Positions 63,910 through 64,000 of a stretch of 64,000 nucleotides of DNA are shown here, piece after piece. The notes beneath the pieces were generated by a model that was not told the DNA's origin, searched no databases, and worked only from the letters and a program-made list of their open reading frames with translations. Numbering within the stretch: position 1 is the stretch's first letter; each line of letters opens with the position of its first letter. The stretch comes from Desulfoscipio geothermicus. Lineage in GTDB: Bacteria; Bacillota; Desulfotomaculia; Desulfotomaculales; Desulfallaceae. The translations under genes and the position numbers were made by a program. The DNA is taken from the NCBI GenBank assembly GCA_016841205.1, contig JAENZP010000017.1, positions 1-64,000 of the forward strand, given 5' to 3'.

Positions 63910-64000
63910 ATTTCCCTCCGAATATCTATGATTATTTAAAACAATCCACTATTCTTTTTAGCAATACCCTTTTTACTCATTATATACATAGACTAATACT

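Noticed and set aside
1-64000. CRISPR array, tRNA or rRNA genes
   Set aside because: No regularly spaced repeats, cloverleaf-like or rRNA-like sequences were recognised by eye; a dedicated scan was not possible.

Overview
The window looks like the chromosome of a spore-forming, anaerobic Gram-positive bacterium of the Desulfotomaculum/Peptococcaceae type. This rests on gene content and order: a SpoIIP sporulation amidase, the Firmicutes block ylxM-ffh-rpsP-khpA-rimM-trmD / rplS-lepB-rbgA-rnhB, an 11-subunit complex I without the NADH-oxidising NuoEFG module, and strong Shine-Dalgarno sites with frequent TTG/GTG starts. The genus is an inference. No rRNA, tRNA or CRISPR array was seen.

Left part, about 1-23 kb: an accessory and decayed region. 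It opens with the N-terminal 428 codons of a gene running off the left edge that resembles a Cry (delta-endotoxin) helical-bundle toxin. Next come a PadR regulator with a HAAS-SEDS membrane protein, a broken recA, a multi-PAS histidine kinase, a secreted SGNH hydrolase, a comM gene missing its 5' part, and the remains of a large ATPase/TPR gene. The centrepiece is 13.2-19.4 kb: a tandem operon of four diverged paralogues with the N-terminal Gly-Trp-Asp signature of clostridial P47/OrfX (TULIP-fold) proteins, which in Clostridium accompany botulinum neurotoxin and insecticidal toxins. Here there is no neurotoxin or NTNH gene, and each paralogue carries strongly hydrophobic segments in its C-terminal third. 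A secreted 300-residue protein lies downstream. Remnants of glnA and acylphosphatase flank an intact ilvD. A 26-bp direct repeat (one mismatch) brackets the block 11.9-22.2 kb, and the truncated comM and intact yraN, normally neighbours, lie 14 kb apart on either side.

Middle part, 23-51 kb: ordinary core genome. On the minus strand are yraN, a VWA/MoxR pair, nuoABCDHIJKLMN, rnhB, rbgA, lepB, rplS, spoIIP, trmD, rimM, khpA, rpsP, ffh and ylxM. A plus-strand aminotransferase follows. A five-gene methylthioadenosine/S-adenosylhomocysteine salvage operon (mtnP, mtnA, ahcY, class II aldolase, amidohydrolase) has a composition that suggests an oxygen-independent MTA shunt ending in an aldol cleavage.

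Right part, 51-64 kb: lapA-like, thioredoxin-like and AI-2E-family genes, a complete branched-chain amino-acid ABC transporter operon (livJHMGF) with an attenuator-like hairpin after the binding protein, then an AT-rich stretch with broken IS3 and IS4 transposases, a 635-residue secreted beta-propeller protein, a REP-like palindrome and a DedA membrane protein.

A pattern across the window: five genes for secreted, toxin-like or probably abundant proteins (Cry-like, 300-aa secreted, first P47-like, livJ, beta-propeller) have a second, strong Shine-Dalgarno-like sequence 50-130 nt upstream of the start, with no well-placed start codon for four of them. This recalls the mRNA-stabilising STAB-SD of Bacillus thuringiensis cry3A.
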